Below, piece by piece: positions 26,408-35,567 of a stretch of 64,000 nt of DNA; position 1 is the stretch's first letter, and each line of letters opens with the position of its first letter. This DNA is from Paenibacillus pabuli NBRC 13638. GTDB lineage: Bacteria; Bacillota; Bacilli; Paenibacillales; Paenibacillaceae. The notes below the pieces were generated by a model. The model did not search any database. It was given only the letters and a program-made list of their open reading frames with translations, and was not told where the DNA came from. The DNA lies in the NCBI RefSeq assembly GCF_001514495.1, contig NZ_BCNM01000029.1, positions 1 through 64,000 on the forward strand, given 5' to 3'. A program made the position numbers and the translations under genes.

Positions 26408-27690
26408 ATGATGCTGGAGATGACAACGGATCATATACGGAAACCATTAGACCAAGGCGAATGGCGTTTCTTTCCGCATGTTATTCTTCGTAGTGCAGGG
26501 TTCCCTTTACACTGGTTACAACAACTTTCTTTTTCAAACACATCCGAGTTGATTTATGAAAAGAAAAAACATGAAGCAAAGTGTAAAGAAGCACTTCAGG
26601 ATTTTAAAGTCGCACTAAGGAGTATGCCTGAATTAACGAATCGACAAAGGAAGAGACTCCATCGCCAACTGGATCTTTATACATGGCCAGAAGGTGAGGG
26701 AAGTCGCGAATTACGAAGCAAAATAGAGAATCATCGGCTCATAGAAGCACAGAAAAGATTCAATACATTAAAAGAAATATCTGAACAAATAAAGACGGTA
26801 TTTGCAGATGAGTTAATGAGAAACAGGCGCCGTTTGCAGCAAGTCTTTATTGAAAATGTAAATCTTCAAGAAGCGACCTATCTTTCATCTCCAAATGCAT
26901 ACGAAACGGGATTACATTTGTTCATAACAAATGAGCTGGATTCATCCGCACACATAAGCAACGAAAAAAGGAAAAGATGGCAGCGAAATATTTACAGAGG
27001 TTCACTTCCAAGAATGAAACAGCCAGTTTCTATGGCCCTGCTAACTACGGCGTGTTTACATTTCAGCCTGGCCAACTGGAGATCTGTATTAACGGTAAAA
27101 TAAAGCGTCAATTATTTCTTGCTTACTGGGCAGTACAAAGCCTAGCCAACAAAATTGCACATGATTCACATGTACAGCCTTATCTTAAACCCAAACTCAG
27201 CCCATTCCTTATAAGAGAACATACTCAGCTCAGACAAGCAGCAAATAACAAATTGATCCGGCTTCCGGATATATATCATCAAATTATTGAAGATAGTAAT
27301 GGGTTAAAGAACGTTATTGAAATCGCACATGCTCTGAATTTACCCATAACCGAATGTCTATCACGAATTTTGAAATTAAAAGAAAAACGCGTACTTGTAC
27401 TGGAAGTTGATTTTCCAACTTCGGTATTTGAAACGTTTCACGAGCTAAAAGAGTGGATCAGTCGGCTACCAAAGGACTGTGCGTCAAAGGCAACCTGGCA
27501 AGAAATTGCTGATGAATGGTCTACCCTTTTAAAGGAATGGAATCAAAGCAGCAGCTTTGAACAACGCCGCAAGCTGTTAAAGTCACTTGAAACATCCTTC
27601 GAAAAACATATTGGATTATCTTCTAGGAAAGATCAGGGAAAGCATTATAGCGACAGAATGATCGTATATGAAGAGGCACACGGAGAGTAG
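26408..27690 (+). pseudogene. LanB-type lantibiotic dehydratase N-domain, frameshifted
   Basis: Two overlapping frames form one gene. The first (from ATG 26408, AGGAGGTG six bases upstream) reads FFPHVILRSAGFPLHWLQQL and remains sensible to about 26960. The second, one frame over, continues MAAKYLQRFTSKNETASFYG and PANYGVF, the signature of the glutamylation domain of LanB-type dehydratases, to 27690. Adding one A to the run at 26972-26975 restores a 427-residue protein (see finding). Full LanB proteins are about 1000 residues, so even the joined gene holds only part of the enzyme; no elimination domain was seen. It is either a decaying gene, a slippage-expressed one, or an error. Confidence 0.7.
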
Positions 27691-27724
27691 AAAGAAAAAG
27701 GTGGATACATCCTTTATGTTCGAC

Positions 27725-28036
27725 ATGGAGATGCAACGGTTGGGGTAGAGGCTTCCTATCGGCTCTTTGTGTTGTGATATTGTCCTGAATATGGAAGCTC
27801 AAAAGAATCGCATAGCCGCTTTTGGATCTGAAGATCAGATGGACACCGCGATTTGGCACACAATGGGTGTGCCAGGCACGTCCCTGTACGATGAAATGAA
27901 AAGCGGGGAACGTCAGTACAAGATCATGCATTTCCGAAAGCAGACGGGCTTTGCTCCTTTTCATCTGATACACGCACAGTCACATGTTACCTGCACTGTC
28001 TTTGAATCAATTCTCGAATCAATAAATGTCAAGTAG
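27725..28036 (+). pseudogene. Methyltransferase remnant with internal deletion (copy 1)
   Basis: The sequence matches the larger remnant at 32400-33053: GTGTTGTGATATTGTCCTGA and ATGGAAGC, then TCAAAAGAATCGCATAGCCG onward for about 160 bp. About 190 bp present in copy 2, holding the central Rossmann motifs, are missing. The remaining open frame ends AQSHVTCTVFESILESINVK at 28036. It lies just after the dehydratase-like gene and before R2d. Confidence 0.75.
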
Positions 28037-28060
28037 ATTATCTAAACAAAATTTTTTGAG

Positions 28061-28092
28061 ACCGTTAATATCAAAATAATTAACGGTTTTTT
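28061..28092 (+). terminator. Intrinsic terminator
   Basis: ACCGTTAA (28061-28068) pairs with TTAACGGT (28080-28087), followed by a T-run. It could end the RiPP-like operon. Confidence 0.75.
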
Positions 28093-28120
28093 GTAGGTTT
28101 TTTTTGTCATTGTATGTCGC

Positions 28121-28193
28121 GGGACAAGAACTTGGTTCCTTTGCCGAAAAGGACAAGAACATTGTGTCATTTCGGATTAGGTAGTTATCTAAA
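28121..28193 (+). repeat. R2 repeat, two-unit copy (copy d)
   Basis: Two GGACAAGAAC units 30 bp apart (28121 and 28151) with CCGATT-type tails degraded, ending ATTAGGTAGTTATCTAA. Confidence 0.8.
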
Positions 28194-28776
28194 TAGTATC
28201 ATGATGGAACTCCTGTGGCGAGATAAAAGCCACATTAACATAAGACTTCGCTTTAATAACGATTTTTTTGTATCACAAACTAGTTTTTTTCGACCAAGGG
28301 TAAACTTAGTACCATTTCTGAAAAGGTTAAGAAAGAATATGTTACCAATGTCGATTTAATATTTATCTGTTTCATTAAGCTCACGGGCAGGATAGTTCAA
28401 TCGCTTCTCAGGTATTTTATAGTTTGAATAATTCTATGAACTTGGTGAATATAACGTTATCTGAAAGATTCGCAAATCTTATAATGTTATCAGCGCAAGT
28501 TGTTCAGGCTTATTTGTGGCTTAGGCATTCTCCAAACACAACGAGACCATGTGATTAATACCAGATATGCGGGCCTGCCTGGGAGATGGTAAATGAATGG
28601 GATAAAGAGATACCTATAGATAAATATCGTGAAATTTTGGTGTACCGTTGCCTAAAGTTTGGGAAGCTTTGTTACATAGGGAGGATTTTAATCGAAGGAC
28701 CTAGCTAATGGCCAGGGTTTTCTTATGCGATAATTCCAAAAATGATTATTTTGTCCAAGCTAAAATCTATCAACTT
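28194..28776. other. Gene-free stretch
   Basis: No gene is recognised on either strand. It contains the R1 right half at 28370-28402 and otherwise AT-rich sequence leading to the promoter of the 138-residue protein. Confidence 0.5.
28370..28402 (+). repeat. R1 right half (copy g)
   Basis: TTAAGCTCACGGGCAGGATA followed by GTTCAAT. R2d lies about 180 bp to its left and no R1 left half is present. Confidence 0.65.
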
Positions 28777-28785
28777 CATACAATA
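28777..28785 (+). promoter_or_regulatory. Possible sporulation (sigma-K type) -10 element
   Basis: CATACAATA matches the sigma-K -10 pattern CATAnnnTA, 34 bp before the start of the 138-residue protein gene. The -35 was not clearly identified. Confidence 0.35.
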
Positions 28786-28818
28786 TAGTATCTTACAAGA
28801 AAAGGAGATGAAAGAAGC

Positions 28819-29235
28819 ATGGTAAATCAAATCGAAAGTTACTTTGGTGTTACGGTTACGCCCGTTACAGATGGGGTGCAAATTCCTGTCCCATTAACTC
28901 CGGCAGGAGTAGGACTTGCGGAAGTCAGAGTGGATGTTCCAGCCACATACCCTAAAGTTGTAGAGTTGAAAGCAACCATTGGATTAAGAGGAGATTCAGG
29001 TTTAGGAAGTGTATTATTCCGAATTTTCCGCGATGGTCAAGTCATTTACTATGCACGACTTGGTGTTGAATCTGCCTTTGAGAAATACTATCTTCCGACA
29101 ATTCAAGCAATTGATGTTAACCCACCAGCAGGATCTCATGGCTATACCTTATCTATTGAGTCATTGACACCAGGATTAACAGCTGTTGTAATAGGCCCTA
29201 TCACATTGAGTGCTTTAGTTATTAACGCACTCTAA
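28819..29235 (+). CDS. Unrecognised beta-rich 138-residue protein, possible spore-surface protein
   Basis: The gene is well formed: AAAAGGAG precedes ATG 28819 and a terminator follows. The product is rich in valine, proline, threonine and glycine and appears all-beta, with segments VELKATIGLRGDSGLGSVLF, FRDGQVIYYARLG and HGYTLSIESLTPG. It resembles the C-terminal jelly-roll domains seen on exosporium-type proteins, but without a collagen-like region. There is no signal peptide, as is usual for proteins assembled on spores from the mother cell. The sigma-K-like box upstream is consistent with this. The assignment is tentative. Confidence 0.6.
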   Translation: MVNQIESYFGVTVTPVTDGVQIPVPLTPAGVGLAEVRVDVPATYPKVVELKATIGLRGDSGLGSVLFRIFRDGQVIYYARLGVESAFEKYYLPTIQAIDVNPPAGSHGYTLSIESLTPGLTAVVIGPITLSALVINAL

Positions 29236-29240
29236 CAAAG

Positions 29241-29278
29241 AAGCCTCCGGCCCCTCAAAGGTTTGGAGGCTTTCTTTT
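29241..29278 (+). terminator. Terminator after the 138-residue protein gene
   Basis: AAGCCTCC (29241-29248) pairs with GGAGGCTT (29265-29272), flanked by AAAG and CTTT that extend the stem, with a T-rich tail. Confidence 0.8.
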
Positions 29279-29450
29279 GACCTAAAAGTTGCCTACTTGA
29301 CTGGTGGAGCGCAGCGTTTACCGTCTTCGAGAATTTTCAATGAATCTGCTGGAATAGTGCGGGAGACTCCAGATGCGAAAAGCTGGAGGAGCAGGTCATC
29401 AAGGCAATGGAACAATATTCTTGTTGTCGACGACAAAAGAAGGATGTCGA

Positions 29451-29523
29451 GGGACAAGAACTTGTACCGATTACCGTAATGGACAAGAACATCGTCCGAT
29501 TGCCGATTAGATGTGTACTTAAG
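29451..29523 (+). repeat. R2 repeat, two-unit copy (copy e)
   Basis: GGGACAAGAACTTGTACCG and GGACAAGAACATCGTCCG units with CCGATT-type tails, ending ATTAGATGTGTACTTAAG. It sits at the end of a coding-like frame (CEKLEEQVIKAMEQYSC) of unknown origin that reads into the repeat. No other gene is seen between 29279 and the GntR gene. Confidence 0.8.
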
Positions 29524-29730
29524 TAAAAAGTACATAAGCCCTCATTAGTACCAAATAATTTTATATAAGAACATTCACATTAAAATATATTACTTATGTA
29601 ACATTTCTCAAAGAAAGACTCTTAAATTATAGTCTTTCCTTTTTGTCTCAAACTCTCAATAAAAACAGGTAGTTATCTGGATAAACTTAATTGAGCGAGC
29701 AAATGAAATAATAATTGCTTCTCGAACCTG

Positions 29731-29748
29731 TATGCGATATATTGCATA
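29731..29748 (+). promoter_or_regulatory. Candidate operator of the GntR/FCD regulator
   Basis: TATGCGATATATTGCATA is an 18-bp palindrome with one mismatched pair, 30 bp before the regulator start. Confidence 0.45.
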
Positions 29749-29777
29749 TAAGAATAATTGTAATGAGGATGAAAACA

Positions 29778-30443
29778 ATGCCAATACCTAAAGATTTTTT
29801 CTTACCAGTCCGTATGTCCGCAAAAGAAAGAGCCTTTTCTCAGATTCAGCGATGGATTATTGATGGAACACTGCAACCAGGTGAAAAGCTTATTGATGCG
29901 GAAATGGCTGAATCGCTTGGAGTCAGCCGGACACCGATTCGGGAGGCATTTCAGTTACTCGAAGTTCAAGGCCTCGTGTCTATGCATCCAGGAAAAGAAA
30001 CAAAAGTAACGAATATTGAGAAAAACGATATTTTTAAGATGTATTCAACCATGGCTGCTCTTCAGGCTTTGGCTGCTGAAATTACCGCCAAAATTATTGT
30101 TCCAGAACAGATTGAGAAACTAAGATCACTAAATTTGGAATTTGCAAGTTCCATTAAGAATGGCCAAGTTTATCAGGCCATGGAGGTGGATGAGCTATTT
30201 CATAATTATATTGTAGAGCTCTCAGATAATCCTTATGTGACGACATTTAATACATCTCTTCAGATTCACATTCGGCGATTTAAATATGTGTTTTTAAAAC
30301 AACCTATTACGGCTACACTTGCTTCAGTCGAAGAACATGATTTGATCATTAAAGCTTTTGAAGGCAAGAATAGCGACGATGCTCAGGTACTAATGAAACA
30401 AAATTTTATTCGTCCGATGCAGGAACTGAACGAAATACTTTGA
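29778..30443 (+). CDS. GntR-family regulator, FadR/FCD type
   Basis: The protein is 221 residues. An N-terminal winged helix (about 15-80) reads SAKERAFSQIQRWIIDGTLQ, AEMAESLGVSRTPIREAFQL and LVSMHPGKETKV. An all-helical FCD effector domain fills the rest, with the metal-ligand-bearing helix DELFHNYIVELSDN. ATG 29778 follows ATGAGGATGA; the in-frame upstream codons from 29715 have no ribosome site. The gene is followed after 18 bp by ilvD, so the pair is an operon and the regulator probably controls it, perhaps with a keto or hydroxy acid as effector (inference). A palindrome at 29731-29748 could be its own operator. Confidence 0.9.
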   Translation: MPIPKDFFLPVRMSAKERAFSQIQRWIIDGTLQPGEKLIDAEMAESLGVSRTPIREAFQLLEVQGLVSMHPGKETKVTNIEKNDIFKMYSTMAALQALAAEITAKIIVPEQIEKLRSLNLEFASSIKNGQVYQAMEVDELFHNYIVELSDNPYVTTFNTSLQIHIRRFKYVFLKQPITATLASVEEHDLIIKAFEGKNSDDAQVLMKQNFIRPMQELNEIL

Positions 30444-30461
30444 AGTGAGGGGTAAAAGAAC

Positions 30462-32153
30462 ATGGGAAATAAAAAAGATCTTCGTATTCGAAGCAAGGTG
30501 ATCAGTGAAGGTGTTAACCGGGTACCGAACAGAGCAATGCTACGTGCAGTTGGTTTTCAGGATGATGATTTTAAAAAGCCAATGATTGGAATAGCGAGTA
30601 CTTGGAGTGAGGTAACACCGTGCAATATGCACATCAATGATTTAGCGATTCAAGCTAAGATGGGAGCACGTAATCATGGCGGTGCTCCATTAATTTTTAA
30701 TACAATTACCGTTTCTGATGGGATCTCGATGGGGCATGGAGGGATGTTGTTCTCACTACCAAGTAGGGAAGCTATAGCTGATTCGATTGAAATTGTGACC
30801 GGAGCCGAGCGTTTTGACGGCATTGTTGCAATCGGTGGTTGTGACAAGAATACACCTGCTTGTTTGATGGCTATTGGACGGATGAACATTCCTTCCGTTT
30901 ATGTATATGGAGGAACCATTCAACCTGGTAATCTCGACGGTAAAAAAGTGGATATCGTTTCAGCTTTTGAAGCAGTTGGTCAATATCAAGATGGAAAAAT
31001 GACAGATGAACAGCTGCATAAGGTAGAATGCAGTGTTTGCCCAGGCCCAGGGTCTTGCGGGGGGATGTATACCGCTAATACGATGGCGGCAGCTGCAGAA
31101 GCAATGGGTATGTGTTTACCTGGTTCTTCTTCGACATCAGCTATCTCAGCGGATAAAGCATTGGAATGCGAAGCAGCCGGTAAGCAGGTCATCTCACTTC
31201 TTGAACAGGAAATCTACCCAAGAGACATTATGACGAAGAAAGCATTTGAGAATGCGATCACCGTTGTTATGGCTCTAGGGGGATCAACCAACGCATTTCT
31301 CCATCTGCTAGCTATTGCGCACTCCGTAGAAGTGGATTTAACCTTGGATGATTTTGAACGAATTCGCTTGCGTGTTCCTCATTTGGCAGATCTGAAGCCA
31401 AGTGGTCAGTATGTCATGCAGGATTTGAATGATATTGGTGGTGTTTCCGGGGTAATGAAGCTATTGCTCGCTGAGGGATTACTTCATGGGGATTGCCTCA
31501 CCGTAACTGGTAAAACGTTGGCGGAGAATTTAGCGGAAGCTGCTCCACTTCAGAATGATCAAGAGATTATACGTCCACTCAATAATCCGCTTAAACCAAA
31601 TGGACCACTGGTTGTGCTTCGAGGAAACCTAGCTCCTGAAGGCGCTGTTGCCAAAATGTCAGGCATGAAGATACAACAGTTTTCCGGACCGACAAAGGTG
31701 TACGATAGCGAAGATGAAGCGACAGAAGCGATCATGAATGATGAAATTCAAGAAGGGGACGTATTGGTCATACGCTATTGTGGACCGAAGGGTGGACCAG
31801 GTATGCCTGAGATGCTTTCCGTTACAGCACTCATTGTAGGAAAAGGTCTCGGTGGGAAAGTTGCTCTCATAACAGATGGTAGGTTCTCGGGTGGCTCGCA
31901 TGGATTTGTAGTCGGCCATGTATCCCCTGAGGCACAAGTAGGTGGACCGATCTCTTTGCTCCAAAATGGAGATATTATCACCATCGATAGCGACATTCAG
32001 GAAATTAAGGTTGAAGTGCCAGAAGAAGAGTTGGCCGCTCGAGCGCAAGCTTGGGTACAACCGCCACTGAAAGTGAAATCCGGTGTACTTGCCAAATATG
32101 CTAAATTAGTTTCCTCCGCTTCCAAAGGGGCAGTAACAGATTTGATGGAATAG
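30462..32153 (+). CDS. ilvD: Dihydroxy-acid dehydratase
   Basis: The protein is 563 residues, a normal IlvD length. It dehydrates 2,3-dihydroxy acids to 2-keto acids in valine, isoleucine and pantothenate synthesis using an iron-sulfur cluster. Cluster and active-site motifs are clear: [32 protein letters not shown], and the late [10 protein letters not shown]. The IlvD/Edd family also contains sugar-acid dehydratases; the isolated setting behind a GntR/FCD regulator rather than other ilv genes leaves a sugar-acid role possible. ATG 30462 follows AGTGAGGGG. No clear terminator was seen directly after the stop. Confidence 0.85.
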   Translation: MGNKKDLRIRSKVISEGVNRVPNRAMLRAVGFQDDDFKKPMIGIASTWSEVTPCNMHINDLAIQAKMGARNHGGAPLIFNTITVSDGISMGHGGMLFSLPSREAIADSIEIVTGAERFDGIVAIGGCDKNTPACLMAIGRMNIPSVYVYGGTIQPGNLDGKKVDIVSAFEAVGQYQDGKMTDEQLHKVECSVCPGPGSCGGMYTANTMAAAAEAMGMCLPGSSSTSAISADKALECEAAGKQVISLLEQEIYPRDIMTKKAFENAITVVMALGGSTNAFLHLLAIAHSVEVDLTLDDFERIRLRVPHLADLKPSGQYVMQDLNDIGGVSGVMKLLLAEGLLHGDCLTVTGKTLAENLAEAAPLQNDQEIIRPLNNPLKPNGPLVVLRGNLAPEGAVAKMSGMKIQQFSGPTKVYDSEDEATEAIMNDEIQEGDVLVIRYCGPKGGPGMPEMLSVTALIVGKGLGGKVALITDGRFSGGSHGFVVGHVSPEAQVGGPISLLQNGDIITIDSDIQEIKVEVPEEELAARAQAWVQPPLKVKSGVLAKYAKLVSSASKGAVTDLME

Positions 32154-32310
32154 ACAATTAAACATTGATGCTACATATAAAATGGGAGGGGAGAAGCTAC
32201 TACAACGAATGCATGAAGCGCGCTAAACAAAAAAAAACGCCAGCTTTAGAGATCAAGAATGTCGCAAGAAAAAGATGAAGAATTTAGTTTCATCATTTGA
32301 AAATGAAGTG

Positions 32311-32379
32311 CACCCCCTAGAATAGACATTGGAAAAACCCCTGGGTTTAGCCGATGAAATTCTAGGGGGTGTATTTTTG
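32311..32379 (+). terminator. Strong hairpin: terminator or insertion-sequence end
   Basis: CACCCCCTAGAAT and ATTCTAGGGGGTG form a perfect 13-bp stem with an inner ACCC/GGGT stem, followed by TATTTTT. The TGCACCCCxxAGAATAGACA style also resembles a terminus of an IS3-family (IS150-type) element, so it may be a leftover IS end acting as a terminator. Confidence 0.55.
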
Positions 32380-32399
32380 CTTGTACCGTTTCTCGACTT

Positions 32400-33053
32400 T
32401 CATTAATTGGGGGTTCGCTACGAATAGCAGGCAGGCTCCGGCTAGTGCAGGAATGTTTGGATGGTCTAAATCTCGAGGATGCGAACGTCTTGGAGATAGC
32501 CTGTGGCAGTGGCGGAAGTGTAAGAGAACTTTGTCGAAGCTACGGTCTGAAAAGCGTCGTTGCTTAGATCTAACCGAAGCCAATATCACATTTTGCCAAT
32601 TAAATAACCGTTTCCCCAATGCTTATTTTTGTATTGGAGACGCTGAGAAGCTTCCTATCGGTTCGTCGTGTTGTGATATTGTCCTGAACATGGAAGCATC
32701 TGATCTGTATCCCTCGATTAAGTCATTCTATCACGAGGTTTTCCGAGTGCTAAAGCCTGGTGGAATTTTCGTTTATGCCGACGATTTACCAACCTGGAAG
32801 TTTGACGAAGGTGAACGATATTGGCATGAACTGGGCTTCGCGCTGCTTATGTCACGCGATATCACGGGTGAAGTTTTGCTTTCAAGTGGTTCAAAAGAAT
32901 CGCATAGCCGCTTTTGGATCTGAAGATCAGATGGACACTGCGATTTGGCACACAATGGGTGTACCAGGCACTTCCCTGTAGGATGAAATGAAAAGGGGGG
33001 AACGCCAGTACAAGATCATGCATTTCCGAAAGCAGGCTCATCACAATGTGTAA
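32400..33053 (+). pseudogene. Class I SAM methyltransferase remnant (copy 2)
   Basis: Successive frames read a methyltransferase: LEDANVLEIACGSGGSV (SAM motif I, about 32475-32525), then after a frameshift near 32565 DLTEANITFCQLNNRFPNAY, CDIVLNMEASDLYPS, FRVLKPGGIFVYAD, then after another shift near 32885 KNRIAAFGSEDQMDTAIWHT with a stop at 32981, and the tail HFRKQ ending at 33053. At least three lesions make it non-functional. The last 160 bp match copy 1 at 27725-28036 closely. A short C-terminal-like frame of unknown origin follows to about 33162. Confidence 0.8.
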
Positions 33054-33345
33054 CGTAACGATCGTCGATTATTCCGTCTATCTACCAGAGTCACGTATCC
33101 GTGTGAAGGGAGCGATTCAGCAGGTGAAGGCTGACGGCGTTGATTTCCAAACTAGCAAATGAATGTGCAGATCGCGGCGGTTATGTTTGAGCGGCTTAAA
33201 GTATTAGACTGGAGTCGTTGATTTAAGGCGTTTTTTTTGAATTGAAGAATCGTCAGCTTTTGAAAAATAAGTTTTAGGCTAATCCATTAAAAAAGAAGCG
33301 AACAGAACAAGACTTGAAAAATACAGTCTTAGACTGCCGCTGTTG

Positions 33346-33372
33346 TCGTTAAACTAACTTTTTCCGTTAGCT
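33346..33372 (-). repeat. R1 left-half fragment on the minus strand (copy m)
   Basis: Read on the minus strand it gives AGCTAACGGAAAAAGTTAG, the R1 left hairpin with changes. It lies just past the end of the MFS gene. Confidence 0.5.
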
Positions 33373-33396
33373 AAATAACAAGACCTCGTTTTGAGG

Positions 33397-34569
33397 TCAT
33401 CTATCTTCTGAAAAAACATATTCTTTTTTAGCTTCTTGTACCTTTTGGGTACTGAGTATAAAACTAACGATTGCTGCGCCGCTACAAACATAAGGGAGCA
33501 GTGAATATCCCCAATTAGATATGACATAACCTCCAATCATTGAACCAATCGTGATACCTATATATAAAGCTGTATTATTCCATGCCATTGCAATTCCTCG
33601 TTCTTTTGAATATTCCATTGCTAATCTTGCTTGATATGATGTGAATCCTCCTGCATAACCAACAAAAGCCCATACAAACAGAAAGAAATAAACCCAATCG
33701 CCAGATGAGAAGAATATCCCTAAACAAATGAGTATAAGAGTCAAGAAAATTAGTGTAGTCTTTGAAATTTTTCTTTCTCCAAACTTATCTGTTAATTGTC
33801 CACTTGTAAGGCTTCCTACAACCGCTCCGATACCATAAAAAGTAACAGCTAATGCGATTTCTGATGACGAGAATCTATTTTCGGAGTAAAGAGCTGCTCC
33901 CAAATAAACATAAAGAGTGTACATCGAAATTGCCCAAATGGTAGTAACACTTACAGAACCTAATATTCGAAGAAGATTTCCTTGTAGTAGATTTATGGTT
34001 GAATCACTTCTTGGAATAGAAACCCATCTTTTGAAATTCACTACTGCCAATATTGCTCCTATGGCAGCCATTACAACAAATACTGAACGCCAACCTAGAA
34101 AATGCTCCAATAACGTACCGAACGGCGCTCCTGCCCAAAGACCCGTTAAGTGTCCTGAAACAACAATTGAAAGCCATGTTCCCCTCCGATTTGGTGGTGC
34201 AATATCACTAATAATTGCATAAATCAAAGGGGTAATTGAAGCGACGGACAAACCAGCTAAAATACGGCTTATAATTAACCATAAAAAAGAAGGAGTAAAA
34301 GCGGTTAGTGTATTAGAAATAGCAAACAGCAATAAACCAAACGTAATAAATAATCTCCGTCCCTTTTTATCTGAAAACCAACCAAAAAAAGGAGCTGAAA
34401 AAGCATATGTAACTGCAAAAACTGTTACCATCCATCCAGTGGTCGATGTACTAACCTGATATGCTTCCGAAATGAACGGTAATAACGGAGACACCACAAA
34501 TAAGTCAGTACCCATAAGAAACAAAGTTATCCAACCAACAATTAAACTTATCTTCCCTTGTAACTCCAT
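33397..34569 (-). CDS. MFS transporter (drug/arabinose-efflux type)
   Basis: The protein is 390 residues with about twelve membrane segments. Family marks are LFVVSPLLPFISEAYQVS at the start, the loop FGWFSDKKGRRLFITFGLLL, and SRILAGLSVASITPLIYAII. ATG 34569 is chosen because a run of G residues (GGGGGGGG) lies six to thirteen bases upstream, whereas the ATG at 34584 would read through that run. The substrate is unknown. It is a single-gene unit; a small GACCTC/GAGGTC hairpin overlaps its stop codon. Confidence 0.85.
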   Translation of the reverse strand: MELQGKISLIVGWITLFLMGTDLFVVSPLLPFISEAYQVSTSTTGWMVTVFAVTYAFSAPFFGWFSDKKGRRLFITFGLLLFAISNTLTAFTPSFLWLIISRILAGLSVASITPLIYAIISDIAPPNRRGTWLSIVVSGHLTGLWAGAPFGTLLEHFLGWRSVFVVMAAIGAILAVVNFKRWVSIPRSDSTINLLQGNLLRILGSVSVTTIWAISMYTLYVYLGAALYSENRFSSSEIALAVTFYGIGAVVGSLTSGQLTDKFGERKISKTTLIFLTLILICLGIFFSSGDWVYFFLFVWAFVGYAGGFTSYQARLAMEYSKERGIAMAWNNTALYIGITIGSMIGGYVISNWGYSLLPYVCSGAAIVSFILSTQKVQEAKKEYVFSEDR

Positions 34570-34749
34570 TAAATCCCCCCCCATTGAAATGTATATTCAC
34601 AAAGGGGCATAAAAAGAGTTAGTTGGAAACATTAATGATGAAACATATCACTACAAAAAAAAGGCTGCCGAACGCAGCCCATCTTATCGAACAATCGAAT
34701 CCCTTCGTTTAATAATCAAGAACTTACGCTATTGTCGTAGCATACTCTC

Positions 34750-35313
34750 TTATCTGCCCTTCACGAAAAGCCATTCTTCATCGATTACACTGTAATACAC
34801 AGAGTCTCGCACATATCCATCATACATGATGCGATGCCGACGAAGCACTCCTTCCTTAACAGCACCTAATCTTTCAATTGCCTGTTGAGACCTAAGATTA
34901 CGACCATCTGTTTTTATTTGTACACGAATTGTTCCTAGTGTTTCAAAGCAATGATTCAAAACAAGATACTTACACTCAGTATTTATACTTGTTCGCCAAA
35001 CTGTCGGAGACAGCCATGTCCAACCAATTTCCAAACTCCTATTAGGTATGGATATATCAAGAAAACGAGTGCTTCCCACAACTTTTCCTGAATCATTATC
35101 ATAGATAACGAAAGGAAATTCAGTTCCTTGTACTTTTGCTTGAAGCGCCCCATCCACAAGACATTTCATATCTTCAATTGAATTCATTTTCATTGGCATA
35201 TACGCCCATATATCTGGATAGTTTCCCGCATCAAATAATTCCTGTACGTGATCAACTTCCATAGGAAGTATCTTAACCCTTTTTCCTATCAGTTCTACTG
35301 GTGTTATCTCCAC
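34750..35313 (-). CDS. GNAT N-acetyltransferase (RimJ/RimL type)
   Basis: The protein is 187 residues. The sequence fits the RimJ/RimL/YdaF-type acetyltransferases: an early VELIGKRVKILPMEVDHVQE strand, central GSTRFLDISIPNRSLEIGWTW, and the acetyl-CoA-binding region near NTECKYLVLNHCFETLG followed by RSQQAIERLGAVKEG, typical of the last helix. It likely acetylates an amine on a protein N-terminus or small molecule; the substrate is unknown. It stands alone on the minus strand, 180 bp upstream of the MFS gene. Confidence 0.85.
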   Translation of the reverse strand: MEITPVELIGKRVKILPMEVDHVQELFDAGNYPDIWAYMPMKMNSIEDMKCLVDGALQAKVQGTEFPFVIYDNDSGKVVGSTRFLDISIPNRSLEIGWTWLSPTVWRTSINTECKYLVLNHCFETLGTIRVQIKTDGRNLRSQQAIERLGAVKEGVLRRHRIMYDGYVRDSVYYSVIDEEWLFVKGR

Positions 35314-35379
35314 GATAATTCTCTACTTTTTATGAATATTAAATAGTCATTTCGTCTCTTTTATGCCTTCTCCTTACGG

Positions 35380-35460
35380 GTGGGATACGTATCACCAGAA
35401 CACTTCAGTAAAATCTTTAAAAAATACTATGGTGTCAGCCCCAGCGAACTAAAGAAGTAG
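35380..35460 (+). pseudogene. AraC-family regulator, C-terminal fragment
   Basis: The frame reads VGYVSPEHFSKIFKKYYGVS then PSELKK and a stop at 35458-35460, which is exactly the end of an AraC second helix-turn-helix. No upstream part of the gene is present. Confidence 0.75.
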
Positions 35461-35567
35461 AAACACTGCCATTTATTCAACGATATTTCTAGTATCTTTA
35501 ATTAGATGGTACAAAGGGTCTTAGTCCTTGCTAGCATGCGATGTACGTCGACATCTTTGCAGCAATA

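Noticed and set aside
28121-28193. R2 repeats as a CRISPR array
   Set aside because: Only two units per copy, no spacers of constant length with unrelated sequence, and no cas genes in the window.
29340-29523. A protein frame reading through R2e (GQELVPITVMDKNIV)
   Set aside because: The repeat is open in one frame in some copies but frames and lengths differ between copies, so a coding role is not supported.
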